Of a DNA stretch of 64,000 bases, positions 16,282 through 25,498 are shown in pieces (position 1 is the stretch's first letter; each line of letters starts with the position of its first letter). Under the pieces are notes generated by a model that saw only the letters and a program-made list of their open reading frames with translations, did not search any database and was not told the DNA's origin. The stretch lies in NCBI RefSeq assembly GCF_006148925.1, contig NZ_VAWB01000001.1, forward strand, positions 1,144,001 to 1,208,000. Reading direction: 5' to 3'. Made by a program: the position numbers and the translations under genes. The stretch comes from Hyunsoonleella aestuarii (lineage in GTDB: Bacteria; Bacteroidota; Bacteroidia; Flavobacteriales; Flavobacteriaceae).

Positions 16282-17802
16282 TTATTTCAGTTTTTTAATC
16301 ATGGCCTGAATGCGTTTTACGCTTTCTGCTTGCCCAATCATAAACATAATATCAAACACATCAGGACCTTGCAAAGCACCTACGAGCGCTAAACGTAGTG
16401 GCATCATAACTTTACCGAATCCAATTTCGTTACTTGTAATCCAGCCTTTAATAGCATGTTGAAGGTTTTCAACGGTAAAATCTTCAATATCGTTTATTAA
16501 ATCTATAATATGGTTCATTACAGCTTCAGTCCCTTCTTTAAAAGCTTTTTTAGCCGCTTTTTCATCGTACATTTTTGGAGTTTGAAAGAAATAATAAGTT
16601 AAATCCCAAAAATCACTTATAAATGTCGCCCGTTCTTTAACCAAACCTATAACCAAAGCGATGTAATTGACATCAATATCTTCTAAAGCTTTATTTGAAG
16701 CTTTGAAGAGTTCAGCTAGAGTGTCATTACTTTGCTCTTGCATGTAATGGTGGTTAAACCATTTGGTTTTATCAGGGTCGAAACGCGCCCCAGATTTATT
16801 AACCTTTTTTAAATCGAAAGCCTCGATTAATTCGTTTAAAGAGAAAAGCTCTTGTTCTGTGCCGGGATTCCAACCAAGAAAAGCTAAAAAATTAATCATG
16901 GTCTCTGGAAAATAACCATCTTCTTTATAGCCCCTGGAGACATCGTGAGTTTTAGGATCTTCCCATTCTAATGGAAATACAGGAAAACCTAATTTATCGC
17001 CGTCACGCTTGCTTAGTTTTCCTTTTCCAGTTGGTTTTAAAATGAGAGGTAAATGAGCAAATTCTGGTACTTTCCAGCCGAAAGCCCTATAAAGCTGGTA
17101 ATGAAGAGCTAAAGAAGGCAGCCATTCTTCTCCACGTATAACATGCGAAATTTTCATTAAATGGTCATCTACAATATTGGCTAAATGATAAGTTGGCATA
17201 CCGTCGCTTTTAAAAAGCACTTTATCATCTAAAATATTTGTATCTATTTTGATATCACCACGAATGATATCTTTAAGATTTAAAGTTTCATCTTGAGGAG
17301 ACTTAAATCGAATAACATAATCATCACCTGCATTAATTTTAGCTTGTGTTTCCTTTTCAGAAAGCACTAAAGAGTTAACTAAACGCCCTTTTTCTCTATT
17401 ATGCCAATTATATATAAAAGTTTTGCCTTTTGATTCGTGATCTTTTCTATGAAAATCTAATTCTTCGGCAGTATCAAAAGCATAATAAGCATGACCTGAT
17501 GCTAATAACTTTTCAGCATATTTTCTATATAAATGCTTACGCTCGCTCTGTCTGTAAGGCCCAAACTTTTCGTTCTTTCCTGGGCCTTCATCGTATGCGA
17601 TGTTGCACCAGTTTAATGAATTAATGATGTAATTTTCAGCGCCTTCTACATAACGAGTTTGGTCGGTGTCTTCAATTCTTAAAACAAAGATTCCGTTATG
17701 TTTTTTTGCAAATAGATAATTAAATAATGCAGTACGAACACCACCAATATGTAGTGGTCCTGTTGGGCTAGGTGCAAATCGCACGCGAACGTTTTTGGTC
17801 AT
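16282..17802 (-). CDS. gltX: Glutamyl-tRNA synthetase
   Basis: 506 residues, a normal length for GluRS. The class I signature PSPTGPLHIGGVRTALFN lies at the N terminus and KLSKRDGDK is the KMSKS equivalent near residue 260. The pattern VLRIEDTDQTR is typical of GluRS. It attaches glutamate to tRNA-Glu. It is convergent with the barrel gene, and its own promoter is visible just upstream of the ATG. Confidence 0.96.
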   Translation of the reverse strand: MTKNVRVRFAPSPTGPLHIGGVRTALFNYLFAKKHNGIFVLRIEDTDQTRYVEGAENYIINSLNWCNIAYDEGPGKNEKFGPYRQSERKHLYRKYAEKLLASGHAYYAFDTAEELDFHRKDHESKGKTFIYNWHNREKGRLVNSLVLSEKETQAKINAGDDYVIRFKSPQDETLNLKDIIRGDIKIDTNILDDKVLFKSDGMPTYHLANIVDDHLMKISHVIRGEEWLPSLALHYQLYRAFGWKVPEFAHLPLILKPTGKGKLSKRDGDKLGFPVFPLEWEDPKTHDVSRGYKEDGYFPETMINFLAFLGWNPGTEQELFSLNELIEAFDLKKVNKSGARFDPDKTKWFNHHYMQEQSNDTLAELFKASNKALEDIDVNYIALVIGLVKERATFISDFWDLTYYFFQTPKMYDEKAAKKAFKEGTEAVMNHIIDLINDIEDFTVENLQHAIKGWITSNEIGFGKVMMPLRLALVGALQGPDVFDIMFMIGQAESVKRIQAMIKKLK

Positions 17803-17816
17803 GTTGGAAATTTGTG

Positions 17817-17824
17817 CAAAGATA
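17817..17824 (-). promoter_or_regulatory. Promoter -7 element TATCTTTG of gltX
   Basis: On the minus strand TATCTTTG lies 14 bases before the gltX ATG. A TTTA lies 17 bases further upstream. Confidence 0.55.
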
Positions 17825-17948
17825 CAATTAACAGATAATTATAAACCTTGTAAAAAATAAAATTGTAGTTTAGTGAGTTAAACCAGTGTCTTGATATAAG
17901 ACATAATGGATGAACGTTTATTCTTGATAACAGGGAAATTAAATTGTA

Positions 17949-20900
17949 ATGCAAGAAAACTTTAATAACATTATAAGTAAACTAGAACAGTTCATTAGAA
18001 AATATTATACTAATGAATTGATTAGAGGAGGGATTCTATTCTTTGCCATTGGTTTGCTTTATTTGTTGTTTACACTTTTTATTGAGTATGTTTTTTGGCT
18101 AAGCATTACAGCAAGAAGCGTTTTGTTTTGGGTGTTTATAGCGGTTGAATTAACGCTATTAATTAAATTTGTTTTTATTCCGTTAGCAAAGCTTTTTAAA
18201 CTACAGAAGGGAATAGATTACTTAGACGCATCTAAGATTATCGGTAAACATTTTCCGAAGGTTAATGACAAACTGATTAATGTCCTTCAGTTAAAACAGA
18301 GTGACCAACAATCTGAATTGTTATTAGCAAGCATTGAGCAAAAGTCTATTGAATTAAAACCGATCCCGTTTAAACTTGCAATAAACTTTGGTAATAATCT
18401 TAAATATTTAAAGTATGCAGCAGTTCCTATTGCTATTTTGCTTTTAACATATATCACAGGAAACTTTAACTGGTTTAGTGATAGTTATGAGCGTATTGTG
18501 AATTATAAAACGGCTTACGAACCACCTGCACCGTTTCAATTTTTTGTTTTAAATGAAGATTTGAGCGCCATTGAAAACAAAGACTTTAAGCTTATTGTAA
18601 AAACTGCAGGAGATGTTGTTCCAGAGAATGCAGAGATAGTGTTTAATGACGAAAACTATTTTTTACAAAGGACAGATTTCGGTGAATTTGAATTTGTTTT
18701 TCCACAAATTAAGAAAGATGTTGAATTTCAATTGTTAGCTAATAATGTAAAATCTAAACCCTACACAATTAGTGTAGTTGAGGTCCCTTCTTTGGTTGGC
18801 TTTGATATGGTTTTAGATTATCCGAGTCACACTAAAAAGAAGGACGAGACACTGAAAGGAACGGGTAATGCGTTGGTTCCCGAAGGCACAAATATTACGT
18901 GGTTACTTAGCACTAAATCTACTAAAGGTGTTAAGCTTTTTTCTAAGGACACCATTGATTTTAATTCTAATAACCCTAATGAATTTAAGGCGACGAAAAA
19001 GCTTTATAATAACTTTGATTACACTTTAAGTACAAGTAATTCCAATTTAATTCATTATGAAAATCTGTCTTTCAGTATTAACGTCATTAAGGACGAATAT
19101 CCAGAGCTTAGTATAAAGGCGGAAACCGACAGCTTAGACTTACAAACACTATATTTTTATGGGCAGTTAAGTGATGATTATGGATTAACAAAGCTTCAAC
19201 TTGTTTATTATCCAATTGAGAAAAGTGAAGATGAGCAGTATAAAAGTATTCCTATTGCAACTTCAAACATTGCTGATTTTGTAACAGCTTTTCCAGACAA
19301 CCTGGATGTTGCCGAGGGCATACCTTATGAATTATACTTTCAAGTATATGATAATGACGGCGTTAATAAATTTAAGAGTGCCAAAAGCAATGTTTTTGTT
19401 TACAGGAAAAGAACTCAAGAAGAAGAAACCCAGAAACAACTAAAGGAGCAAGGAGAGACTATTAAAGATTTAAATAAGTCTTTAAAGAAATATGATGAGC
19501 AAGAGAAACAATTAGAAGAATTAACAAGAATTCAAAAGGAAAAATCAGAGTTTAATTTTAATGACAAGAAAAAGTTAGAATCATTTTTAAAGCGTCAAAA
19601 ACAGCAAGACGAAATGATGAAAAACTTCAATGAAAAGTTAAAAGATAACTTGGAGGAATTTCAGAAAGAAAACAGTGAAGAAGATGTTTTTAAAGAAGAT
19701 TTAAAGGAACGATTAAAGGAAAATGAAGAACAGCTCGAAAAAGATGAAAAACTCCTAGAGGAGCTCAAGAAACTTCAAGAGAAAATTAATAAGGAAGAAT
19801 TAGTTCAAAAATTGGAGGAACTAGCTAAGCAGAATAAGAATAAAAAAAGGAGTTTACAGCAGTTACTGGAGCTTACTAAGCGTTATTATGTCGAAAAGAA
19901 ATTAGAAAAGCTAAAGAATGATTTAGACAAATTGGCTGAAAAGCAAGAAGCTCTTTCAAACGAGTCTGATAAGAATAACACAAAAGAGAAACAGAAGGAA
20001 ATAAATAAGCAGTTCGATGACTTTAAAAAGGAAATGGAGAACCTTGAAAAAGAGAATAAGGCCCTAAGGAAACCATTTGATATTCCTCGAGATAAGTTAG
20101 ATGAAAGAGAAGTTGATGAAGAACAGCAAAAAGCCTCTGACAATCTGGAAAAGGGTGAGAATGAGGAAGAGGATAATAAAAAGCAAGAAAGTCAAAAACA
20201 AGCTCAGAAAAACCAAAAGAATGCTGCAAGAAAAATGAAGCAATTGAGTCAAAAGATGCAAAGCTCGATGCAGGGTGGTGGTGGAGAGCAAATGCAGGAA
20301 GACATGGAAATGTTAAGGCAAATCTTAGATAATTTGGTTCTTTTTTCGTTTGATGAAGAAGCTTTAATGAATAAGTTTAAAGCCATTGGTGTTAATAATA
20401 ATAAATATGCAAGTTATCTTCGAAATCAACATAATTTAAGAGAGCATTTTGAGCATGTGGACGATAGCCTTTTTGCGCTTTCTTTAAGACAACCAAAGCT
20501 TTCAGAAAAAGTGAATAAAGAGATTACAGAAGTGTATTTTAACATTGAAAAAGCTTTAGTCTTATTAGCCGAAAATCAATTATATCAGGGCGTTTCTAAT
20601 CAACAGTTTGCCATAACTGCAGCTAATAATCTGGCGGATATTTTGAGCAATATTCTTGATAGTATGCAAGAAAGTTTAAGCATGTCGCCAGGTAAGGGTC
20701 AAGGAGATATGCAGTTGCCTGATATCATTATGAGTCAGGAAGAGCTTAATAAAATGATGGAGGAAGGCATGAAGAAAGGTAAAGAAGGTAAACCTAAAGA
20801 AGGTGAGGGTGAGAAGGAAGGAGAAGGCCAGAAGGAGGGTGAACAAGGAAAGGAGAGTCAAAGTGGTAAGGAGGGTTCTAATGGTGAGAACGGTGACTCG

Positions 20901-21332
20901 AATGGAGAGGGTTTAAATGGTGAACTATATGAAATTTATAAACAGCAGCAGGAATTACGACAAGCGTTAAAGGAAGCTCTAGATAAACGTGGGAAGGATG
21001 GCGTTGGAGATCAAGGAGAAAAGTTGCTGAAAGACATGGAAGATGTGGAATTGGATTTGTTAAACAAAGGATTTACAAACCAAACACTAAAAAAAATGAT
21101 GGAATTACAACATCAGCTTTTAAAACTTGAGAATGCAACATTCCAGCAAGGTGAGGACGATAAAAGGGAGTCTGAGACTAATAAAAAACAATTTAATAAC
21201 AATACAGGCAGCCAAATACCTACGGCGAAACAATACTTTCAAACTACAGAAATATTAAACAGACAAGCTTTACCTTTGCATCAAGTTTATAAAAGGAAAG
21301 TGCAGGAATATTTCAAAAAGGATAATGATTAA
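17949..21332 (+). CDS. DUF4175 family coiled-coil membrane protein
   Basis: 1127 residues. Two membrane helices near the N terminus (about 27-46 and 54-72) and a third near 150-168 anchor the protein. A beta-rich region up to about 490 is followed by long Lys/Glu/Gln-rich coiled coils (about 490-780). A conserved middle part holds LDNLVLFSFDEEALMN. A Gly/Glu/Lys-rich low-complexity tail (about 935-1000) precedes a C-terminal helical segment. This layout is typical of the DUF4175 proteins of Bacteroidota, whose function is unknown. The 3' end overlaps ybeY by eight bases, so both are probably translated from one message. Confidence 0.88.
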   Translation: MQENFNNIISKLEQFIRKYYTNELIRGGILFFAIGLLYLLFTLFIEYVFWLSITARSVLFWVFIAVELTLLIKFVFIPLAKLFKLQKGIDYLDASKIIGKHFPKVNDKLINVLQLKQSDQQSELLLASIEQKSIELKPIPFKLAINFGNNLKYLKYAAVPIAILLLTYITGNFNWFSDSYERIVNYKTAYEPPAPFQFFVLNEDLSAIENKDFKLIVKTAGDVVPENAEIVFNDENYFLQRTDFGEFEFVFPQIKKDVEFQLLANNVKSKPYTISVVEVPSLVGFDMVLDYPSHTKKKDETLKGTGNALVPEGTNITWLLSTKSTKGVKLFSKDTIDFNSNNPNEFKATKKLYNNFDYTLSTSNSNLIHYENLSFSINVIKDEYPELSIKAETDSLDLQTLYFYGQLSDDYGLTKLQLVYYPIEKSEDEQYKSIPIATSNIADFVTAFPDNLDVAEGIPYELYFQVYDNDGVNKFKSAKSNVFVYRKRTQEEETQKQLKEQGETIKDLNKSLKKYDEQEKQLEELTRIQKEKSEFNFNDKKKLESFLKRQKQQDEMMKNFNEKLKDNLEEFQKENSEEDVFKEDLKERLKENEEQLEKDEKLLEELKKLQEKINKEELVQKLEELAKQNKNKKRSLQQLLELTKRYYVEKKLEKLKNDLDKLAEKQEALSNESDKNNTKEKQKEINKQFDDFKKEMENLEKENKALRKPFDIPRDKLDEREVDEEQQKASDNLEKGENEEEDNKKQESQKQAQKNQKNAARKMKQLSQKMQSSMQGGGGEQMQEDMEMLRQILDNLVLFSFDEEALMNKFKAIGVNNNKYASYLRNQHNLREHFEHVDDSLFALSLRQPKLSEKVNKEITEVYFNIEKALVLLAENQLYQGVSNQQFAITAANNLADILSNILDSMQESLSMSPGKGQGDMQLPDIIMSQEELNKMMEEGMKKGKEGKPKEGEGEKEGEGQKEGEQGKESQSGKEGSNGENGDSNGEGLNGELYEIYKQQQELRQALKEALDKRGKDGVGDQGEKLLKDMEDVELDLLNKGFTNQTLKKMMELQHQLLKLENATFQQGEDDKRESETNKKQFNNNTGSQIPTAKQYFQTTEILNRQALPLHQVYKRKVQEYFKKDND

Positions 21333-21741
21333 TTTCAATTACGAAACAGATTTCAAGTTACATTCTGAAGAAGCAATTTCTAATTGGATAGTTGAAGCTA
21401 TTAGGTTAGAGAATCATAAGTTAGAAGAAATAAATTATGTGTTTTGTAATGATGAATATTTGCACAAACTAAATGTGGAGTTTTTAAATCATGACACTTT
21501 AACCGACATAATCAGTTTCGACTATTCTATCGGAAAAATAGTACAAGGAGATATTTTCATCTCGATTGAAAGAGTCGCTGATAATGCCAAAGATTTCAAT
21601 GTGCCTTTTGAAGAAGAGCTTCATCGAGTTATCATTCATGGTGTCCTACATTATTGTGGTTATAAAGACAAGAGTGATTCTGAGATGGCTTTAATGAGGA
21701 AAAAGGAAAATCACTACTTGGCTTTCCTGACTAAAAATTAA
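21325..21741 (+). CDS. ybeY: rRNA maturation endonuclease YbeY
   Basis: 138 residues. YbeY is a zinc-dependent RNase that acts in 16S rRNA 3' processing and ribosome quality control. The motif HGVLHYCGYKD supplies His105 and His109. The third metal ligand, usually His in HGxLHxxGYDH, is Asp115 here at the same spacing. From memory Asp at this place is common in Flavobacteriia. The upstream LTDIISFDY block is also typical. The ATG lies inside the 3' end of the DUF4175 gene. Confidence 0.93.
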   Translation: MINFNYETDFKLHSEEAISNWIVEAIRLENHKLEEINYVFCNDEYLHKLNVEFLNHDTLTDIISFDYSIGKIVQGDIFISIERVADNAKDFNVPFEEELHRVIIHGVLHYCGYKDKSDSEMALMRKKENHYLAFLTKN

Positions 21742-21752
21742 AGATTTCAACG

Positions 21753-21760
21753 TATATTTG
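21753..21760 (+). promoter_or_regulatory. Promoter -7 element TATATTTG of mnmG
   Basis: TATATTTG fits TAnnTTTG, 12 bases after the ybeY stop. The expected RNA start near 21766 would put the parS-like palindrome at 21780-21795 into the leader. Confidence 0.5.
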
Positions 21761-21779
21761 CACACTCAAAATTAGAAGA

Positions 21780-21795
21780 TGTTCCACGTGGAACA
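21780..21795 (+). promoter_or_regulatory. parS site (ParB-binding palindrome)
   Basis: TGTTCCACGTGGAACA is a perfect 16-base palindrome and fits the widely conserved parS consensus TGTTnCACGTGnAACA at every position. ParB loads onto such sites near the replication origin to help chromosome segregation. It lies between ybeY and mnmG, 20 bases before the mnmG ATG. Confidence 0.85.
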
Positions 21796-21815
21796 ATGGT
21801 TAGAATATTAGAATT

Positions 21816-23687
21816 ATGTTTAACGAGGTTTATGATGTAATAGTTGTCGGCGCAGGTCATGCGGGAAGTGAAGCTGCCGCCGCTGCCGCTAACATGGGAA
21901 GCAAAACGTTGTTGGTAACAATGAACCTTCAAAACATTGCTCAAATGTCTTGTAATCCTGCTATGGGAGGAATTGCTAAAGGGCAAATTGTTCGAGAGAT
22001 AGATGCTTTAGGAGGCTATAGTGGCATTGTTTCAGACACATCGGCTATCCAATTTAAGATGTTGAACAAATCTAAAGGACCCGCTATGTGGAGTCCTAGA
22101 GTTCAAAGTGATCGTATGCGTTTTGCGGAAGATTGGCGAATGCTTTTAGAAGGAACTGAAAATCTTGATTTTTATCAAGAAATGGTTTCAGGGTTGCTTA
22201 TTGAAGGAGAAAAAGTTATTGGAGTAAAAACATCATTAGGGATTCAAATTAAGGCTAAAACTGTTGTGTTAACCAATGGCACCTTTTTAAATGGTTTGAT
22301 TCATATTGGCGATAAAAATTTTGGTGGAGGTAGAGCAGGTGAAAGAGCTGCAACAGGCATAACCGAGCAGTTAGTTGATTTAGGTTTTGATTCTGGAAGA
22401 ATGAAAACAGGAACACCTCCAAGGGTTGATGGAAGATCATTAGATTATTCTAAGATGATTAAACAGCCAGGGGATGATAATCCAGAGAAGTTTTCTTATT
22501 TAGATGTGACTAAACCGTTAGAAAACCAACGTGCTTGCCACATGACTTATACGAGTGCTGAGGTCCATGATTTATTACGAGAAGGTTTTGATAGATCCCC
22601 AATGTTTAATGGAAGAATTAAAAGCTTAGGCCCTCGTTATTGCCCTTCGATTGAAGATAAAATAAATCGGTTTGCAGACAAGGATAGACATCAATTGTTT
22701 ATAGAGCCGGAAGGCTGGAATACTGTTGAAGTTTATGTTAATGGGTTCTCTACATCATTACCAGAGGATGTGCAATTTAATGCATTACGCTCTGTGGCAG
22801 GCTTTGAAAAGGTTAAGTTTTTTAGACCTGGATATGCTATTGAGTATGACTATTTCCCACCTACTCAATTAAAACATACTTTGGAAACGAAACTAGTTAA
22901 AGGATTATATTTTGCAGGGCAAATTAATGGAACAACGGGTTATGAAGAAGCGGCTTCCCAAGGTTTAATGGCAGGCATCAATGCTAGTTTAAAAGTTCAA
23001 GAAAAGGATGGGTTTACGTTAAAAAGAGATGAGGCTTATATAGGTGTGTTAATAGATGATTTAATTACAAAAGGCACTGAAGAGCCTTATCGAATGTTTA
23101 CTTCTCGTGCTGAATATAGAACCTTATTGCGTCAAGATAATGCTGATTTAAGGTTAACTCCTAAAGGCTATAAACTAGGTTTGGCATCAGAAAAACGATT
23201 AAAGAGGATGGAGGAGAAGCACAATGCTGCAGAAAAGTTTGTTAACTTTTTTGAAACGCAAAGTGTCAAGCCAGAAGAAATAAATCCCATATTAGAATCT
23301 AAAAAGTCGACTCCAGTAAAACAATCTGGGAAGCTTTTTAAAGTTTTTGCTAGACCAAACATTGAGATGGACGATGTTAGAAAAGTAAATAGTGTAGAGG
23401 CTTATATTCAAGAAAATAATTTGGACAGAGAGGTTATCGAGCAGGCTGAAATTCAGGTAAAATACTCAGGGTATATTGCCAAAGAAAAAAATAATGCAGA
23501 TAAATTAAGTAGATTGGAATATGTGAAAATCCCTGAAAATTTTGATTATTCACAAATCAAATCTATGAGTTTTGAAGCGCGTGAAAAACTAAAAAAGATA
23601 CAACCAACTACAGTTTCGCAAGCATCAAGAATTAGTGGTGTCTCACCTAATGATATTTCGGTATTATTAGTTTATATGGGCCGATAA
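21816..23687 (+). CDS. mnmG: tRNA uridine-5-carboxymethylaminomethyl modification enzyme MnmG
   Basis: 623 residues, the standard MnmG length. The FAD-binding start VIVVGAGHAGSEAA is followed by the family blocks SCNPAMGGIAKGQIVREIDALGG and GTFLNGLIHIG. FAGQINGTTGYEEAA lies in the C-terminal half. With MnmE it modifies the wobble uridine of certain tRNAs. The gene is often found near the origin, in keeping with the parS sites on both sides. Its promoter lies between the ybeY stop and the upstream parS. Confidence 0.97.
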   Translation: MFNEVYDVIVVGAGHAGSEAAAAAANMGSKTLLVTMNLQNIAQMSCNPAMGGIAKGQIVREIDALGGYSGIVSDTSAIQFKMLNKSKGPAMWSPRVQSDRMRFAEDWRMLLEGTENLDFYQEMVSGLLIEGEKVIGVKTSLGIQIKAKTVVLTNGTFLNGLIHIGDKNFGGGRAGERAATGITEQLVDLGFDSGRMKTGTPPRVDGRSLDYSKMIKQPGDDNPEKFSYLDVTKPLENQRACHMTYTSAEVHDLLREGFDRSPMFNGRIKSLGPRYCPSIEDKINRFADKDRHQLFIEPEGWNTVEVYVNGFSTSLPEDVQFNALRSVAGFEKVKFFRPGYAIEYDYFPPTQLKHTLETKLVKGLYFAGQINGTTGYEEAASQGLMAGINASLKVQEKDGFTLKRDEAYIGVLIDDLITKGTEEPYRMFTSRAEYRTLLRQDNADLRLTPKGYKLGLASEKRLKRMEEKHNAAEKFVNFFETQSVKPEEINPILESKKSTPVKQSGKLFKVFARPNIEMDDVRKVNSVEAYIQENNLDREVIEQAEIQVKYSGYIAKEKNNADKLSRLEYVKIPENFDYSQIKSMSFEAREKLKKIQPTTVSQASRISGVSPNDISVLLVYMGR

Positions 23688-23701
23688 TTTTAATTAAAAA
23701 G

Positions 23702-23715
23702 GTTCCACGTGGAAC
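23702..23715 (+). promoter_or_regulatory. Second parS-like palindrome
   Basis: GTTCCACGTGGAAC is the same 14-base core as the site at 21780-21795; only the outer T and A are replaced by G and G. It lies 15 bases after the mnmG stop, so mnmG is flanked by two ParB-type sites 1.9 kb apart. Confidence 0.75.
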
Positions 23716-23771
23716 GTTTCTAATTATTTTATTGTTTTGACTTTCTTAACTTGATTCTGAATTTATTTCAA

Positions 23772-24623
23772 ATGCATATAAAAAAGGTTTTTTTAAAAGT
23801 AAAAGATCATTCTGTTTCGGGAGAAGAATTTGAATTGGTAGAGAATTTGGAATATGGTTTTTTAGAAACTACACCTCAGCCTTCCACTAACAAATTACCT
23901 GAATACTATAAAAGCGAAGATTATATTTCTCATACAGATTCGCGAAGAAATTTATTTGAAAAAGTATATCATTTAGTGCGCCATATTTCTTTAAAGAAGA
24001 AATTAAGATTGATTAATTCTTTTTCTTTAGGGAGTAAAAAACTTTTAGATATTGGATGTGGCACAGGCGATTTTTTGCATATCGCACAAAATAATAATTG
24101 GATTGTTTCTGGAATTGAACCTAGTGAACAAGCTAGAGAAATTGCTAATACAAAAACAAATAATTCTGTTTTTAATGTTGAGCAATTACTAGAATTTAAA
24201 GCTAACAGTTTTGATGTCATAACGCTGTGGCATGTTCTTGAGCATTTACCAAATTTAGATGAACATATTTCTGTAATTAAAAAACTTTTAAAAACGAATG
24301 GAACTTTAATAATAGCCGTTCCTAATTATAAAAGTTACGATGCACAATACTACAAACAATTTTGGGCAGGATATGATGTCCCAAGACACCTCTGGCATTT
24401 TAATCAGAAATCAATTTCAAGCTTGTTGTCCAGTTGTTTTTTGAAAGTTGAAAAAGTTAAACCTATGTGGTTTGATGCTTTTTATGTGAGTATGCTTTCA
24501 GAAAAATATAAATCTGGAGCAATGAGTCCTATTAGATCTTTTTGGGTAGGTTTGCTATCAAATATGAAAGCTCTCAAAACTAAGGAAGCTTCTTCATTAA
24601 TTTACATTGTAAAAAATGGTTAA
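23772..24623 (+). CDS. Class I SAM-dependent methyltransferase
   Basis: 283 residues from ATG 23772. A small N-terminal segment (VKDHSVSGEEFELVEN, TPQPS, YYKSEDYISHTDS) precedes the Rossmann core. Motif I is LLDIGCGTGDFL, then GIEPSEQA, and WHVLEHLPN serves as the later motif. The C-terminal part with WAGYDVPRHLWHF is typical of the methyltransf_23-type group. The substrate is unknown. A TTG 21 bases upstream (23751) is in frame, but the ATG matches where the conserved N terminus should begin. It follows the second parS-like site. Confidence 0.85.
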   Translation: MHIKKVFLKVKDHSVSGEEFELVENLEYGFLETTPQPSTNKLPEYYKSEDYISHTDSRRNLFEKVYHLVRHISLKKKLRLINSFSLGSKKLLDIGCGTGDFLHIAQNNNWIVSGIEPSEQAREIANTKTNNSVFNVEQLLEFKANSFDVITLWHVLEHLPNLDEHISVIKKLLKTNGTLIIAVPNYKSYDAQYYKQFWAGYDVPRHLWHFNQKSISSLLSSCFLKVEKVKPMWFDAFYVSMLSEKYKSGAMSPIRSFWVGLLSNMKALKTKEASSLIYIVKNG

Positions 24624-24818
24624 TTCTGCTTTTAAAAAGCTTTAAGTCGTTTTGATTTGGAATTAATAAAATATGACTACAGTATTTTTTTAATCGCTTA
24701 AATCGCTTTATTTGAGTTTATTTTTTATAAGAATTAGTTATTTGTATTTTATTTTCAATAATTATTACTTATAGGTTAAAATCAAAATAATTTTTAGAGA
24801 TTATAAATTGGACTTTGT

Positions 24819-24826
24819 TACTTTTG
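24819..24826 (+). promoter_or_regulatory. Promoter -7 element TACTTTTG
   Basis: TACTTTTG fits TAnnTTTG, 23 bases before ATG 24850. Its position downstream of the alternative in-frame TTG at 24808 argues that translation starts at the ATG. Confidence 0.5.
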
Positions 24827-24849
24827 TTCGAAGTTTAAAAATTTATAAA

Positions 24850-25371
24850 ATGAAAAATATATTTTATTTAGGGTTATTGTCAATTATCATTATTTCTTGT
24901 CAAAAAGAGAAAAAAATTGGGTTTGTTAATAATGGAACTGTTATAAATGAATATCAAGAGAAGAAAGATGTTGAAGCCAAATTTCAGGCAAAAGAAGAAG
25001 CTTGGAAGAAAAAAGCAGACAGTATAGGTCAAGCATTCCAATTGGAAGTACAACAAACACAAATTACGGTAAGAAAGTCTTCTCAAAAGAAAGCTCAAGA
25101 ATTAATGAGTGGTTTACAACAAAAGCAACAAGTTTTACAACAACAAATGCAATTTGAGCAGCAACAATTGGGGCAATCGTTTCAAACAGAAATAGATTCG
25201 CTCATTATTAAAGTTAAGGATTTTGTAAAAGACTATGGAAAAGCAAATGAGTATACCTATATTTTAGGAACTAGTGATGCTGCTGCTTCTGTGCTTTACG
25301 GAACAGAAGAAAATGATTTAACACAGACTGTGTTAGATGCGTTGAATGCTAAGTATAGTGAAGAAAAATAG
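24850..25371 (+). CDS. Skp/OmpH-like lipoprotein
   Basis: 173 residues from ATG 24850. The N terminus is a lipoprotein signal with Cys17 in ISCQKE. The mature part is a Lys/Gln-rich helical stretch (about 35-115) with strands before and after it (IGFVNNGTVINEY, YTYILGTSDAAASVLYG). That is the OmpH/Skp layout: a periplasmic chaperone for outer membrane proteins. The lipid anchor differs from classical Skp. It appears to be transcribed alone. Confidence 0.8.
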   Translation: MKNIFYLGLLSIIIISCQKEKKIGFVNNGTVINEYQEKKDVEAKFQAKEEAWKKKADSIGQAFQLEVQQTQITVRKSSQKKAQELMSGLQQKQQVLQQQMQFEQQQLGQSFQTEIDSLIIKVKDFVKDYGKANEYTYILGTSDAAASVLYGTEENDLTQTVLDALNAKYSEEK

Positions 25372-25412
25372 ATTAAATAACTGAATTACAAGTATTTAGT
25401 CTTTTTTTAAAT

Positions 25413-25447
25413 AAAAAAAACCTCCGCTAGTTAGGTTTAGCGGAGGT
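25413..25447 (-). terminator. Terminator of the DUF6438 gene
   Basis: On the minus strand ACCTCCGCTA pairs with TAGCGGAGGT around an eight-base loop, followed by a run of eight T (A run at 25413-25420). On the plus strand no T run follows, so it mainly serves the minus-strand gene. Confidence 0.85.
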
Positions 25448-25498
25448 ACACAATAAAAGTTTGAACCCTCATTCTCTTTTATTTGTTTTGTTTATATT

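Noticed and set aside
19886-20861. Several open frames on the minus strand opposite the DUF4175 gene, rich in Ser, Phe and Leu
   Set aside because: They mirror the Lys/Glu-rich codons of the plus-strand coiled coil, have no family motif and lie inside a well-supported gene.
20770-20930. Gly/Glu/Lys-coding stretch of DUF4175 as a tandem DNA repeat
   Set aside because: It is low-complexity coding sequence without a fixed repeat unit.
23751-23771. TTG start for the methyltransferase, adding seven residues
   Set aside because: The conserved N terminus begins at ATG 23772; the added residues look like leader sequence.
24808-24849. TTG start for the Skp-like lipoprotein, adding 14 residues
   Set aside because: It would bury the lipoprotein signal, and a -7 element lies between this TTG and ATG 24850.
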